Below, in pieces: positions 15,863 to 15,915 of a DNA stretch of 15,915 nt. This DNA is from Chromera velia (lineage: Eukaryota > Sar > Chromeraceae). The notes under the pieces are model-generated. The model saw nothing but the letters and a program-made list of their open reading frames with translations. It had not been told where the DNA came from and searched no databases. The position numbers were made by a program, and so were the translations under genes. How positions within the stretch are numbered: the stretch's first letter is position 1; the number at the start of each line of letters is the position of its first letter. The stretch spans positions 1 through 15,915 of the forward strand of contig JAHBMJ010002719.1 in the NCBI GenBank assembly GCA_018398765.1. Reading direction: 5' to 3'.

Positions 15863-15915
15863 GCAAAAAAAGGCCACTAGAATTTGATTGCACGCACAAA
15901 CTCCGTACGCCCCCC

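Noticed and set aside
1-15915. CRISPR array, tRNA, rRNA or bacterial operon
   Set aside because: No regularly spaced identical repeats, no tRNA-like cloverleaf with a GGTTCRAATCC-type arm, and no closely packed genes with ribosome-binding sites. The introns and copia element indicate eukaryotic DNA.

Overview
The window looks like nuclear DNA of a unicellular eukaryote. Three things point there: GT-AG introns with matching phases, long repeat-rich non-coding stretches, and a Ty1/copia LTR retrotransposon. The pairing of a Crinkler/RHS-type NTPase-nuclease gene with a copia element suggests an alga or protist of the alveolate/stramenopile kind. A chromerid-like alga is my best guess, but this is an inference from gene content only. 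Almost every supported gene lies on the minus strand.

Layout, left to right. Positions 1-1416 are non-coding, apart from an AT-rich inverted-repeat element (665-950) whose middle holds an 11-bp repeat array. Positions 1417-6676 hold one split minus-strand gene: a coiled-coil exon (5706-6027), a repeat-filled intron of 1037 nt, and a large exon (1804-3386). The large exon encodes a P-loop NTPase joined to a PD-(D/E)XK-like nuclease, the architecture of trypanosomatid retrotransposon hot spot (RHS) proteins and some Crinkler (CRN) effectors. A first exon at 6584-6676 and an extra C-terminal exon at 1417-1705 are possible. The gene is disrupted in this sequence because 1260 bp (3263-4522) recur, apparently without change, as 4545-5804. 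A single N at 4544 lies at the join and both partial exon copies stop there. This looks like two overlapping contigs that were never merged.

A short spliced minus-strand gene (four exons, 6972-7625, about 118 codons, including a 27-nt micro-exon) is predicted from strong splice signals with consistent phase. I do not recognise its product. Around 8081-8425 and again at 15579-15862 there are clusters of GC-rich hairpins built on CCGCGG; the two clusters share modules in inverted orientation.

Positions 8485-14522 are a nearly full-length copia element on the minus strand (6038 bp). It has two 228-bp LTRs about 95% identical, flanking 5-bp direct repeats with one mismatch, a polypurine tract, and a gag-protease-integrase-RT-RNase H order. 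It is decayed: I count fifteen in-frame stops (eleven TAG, four TGA, no TAA) and three frame changes. One frame change is fully explained by a 49-bp tandem duplication and one sits at a run of twelve G. Right of the element is AT-rich DNA with a TA microsatellite, one weak candidate exon (15083-15319), and the second CCGCGG cluster.

I see no CRISPR array, tRNA, rRNA or bacterial-type operon.
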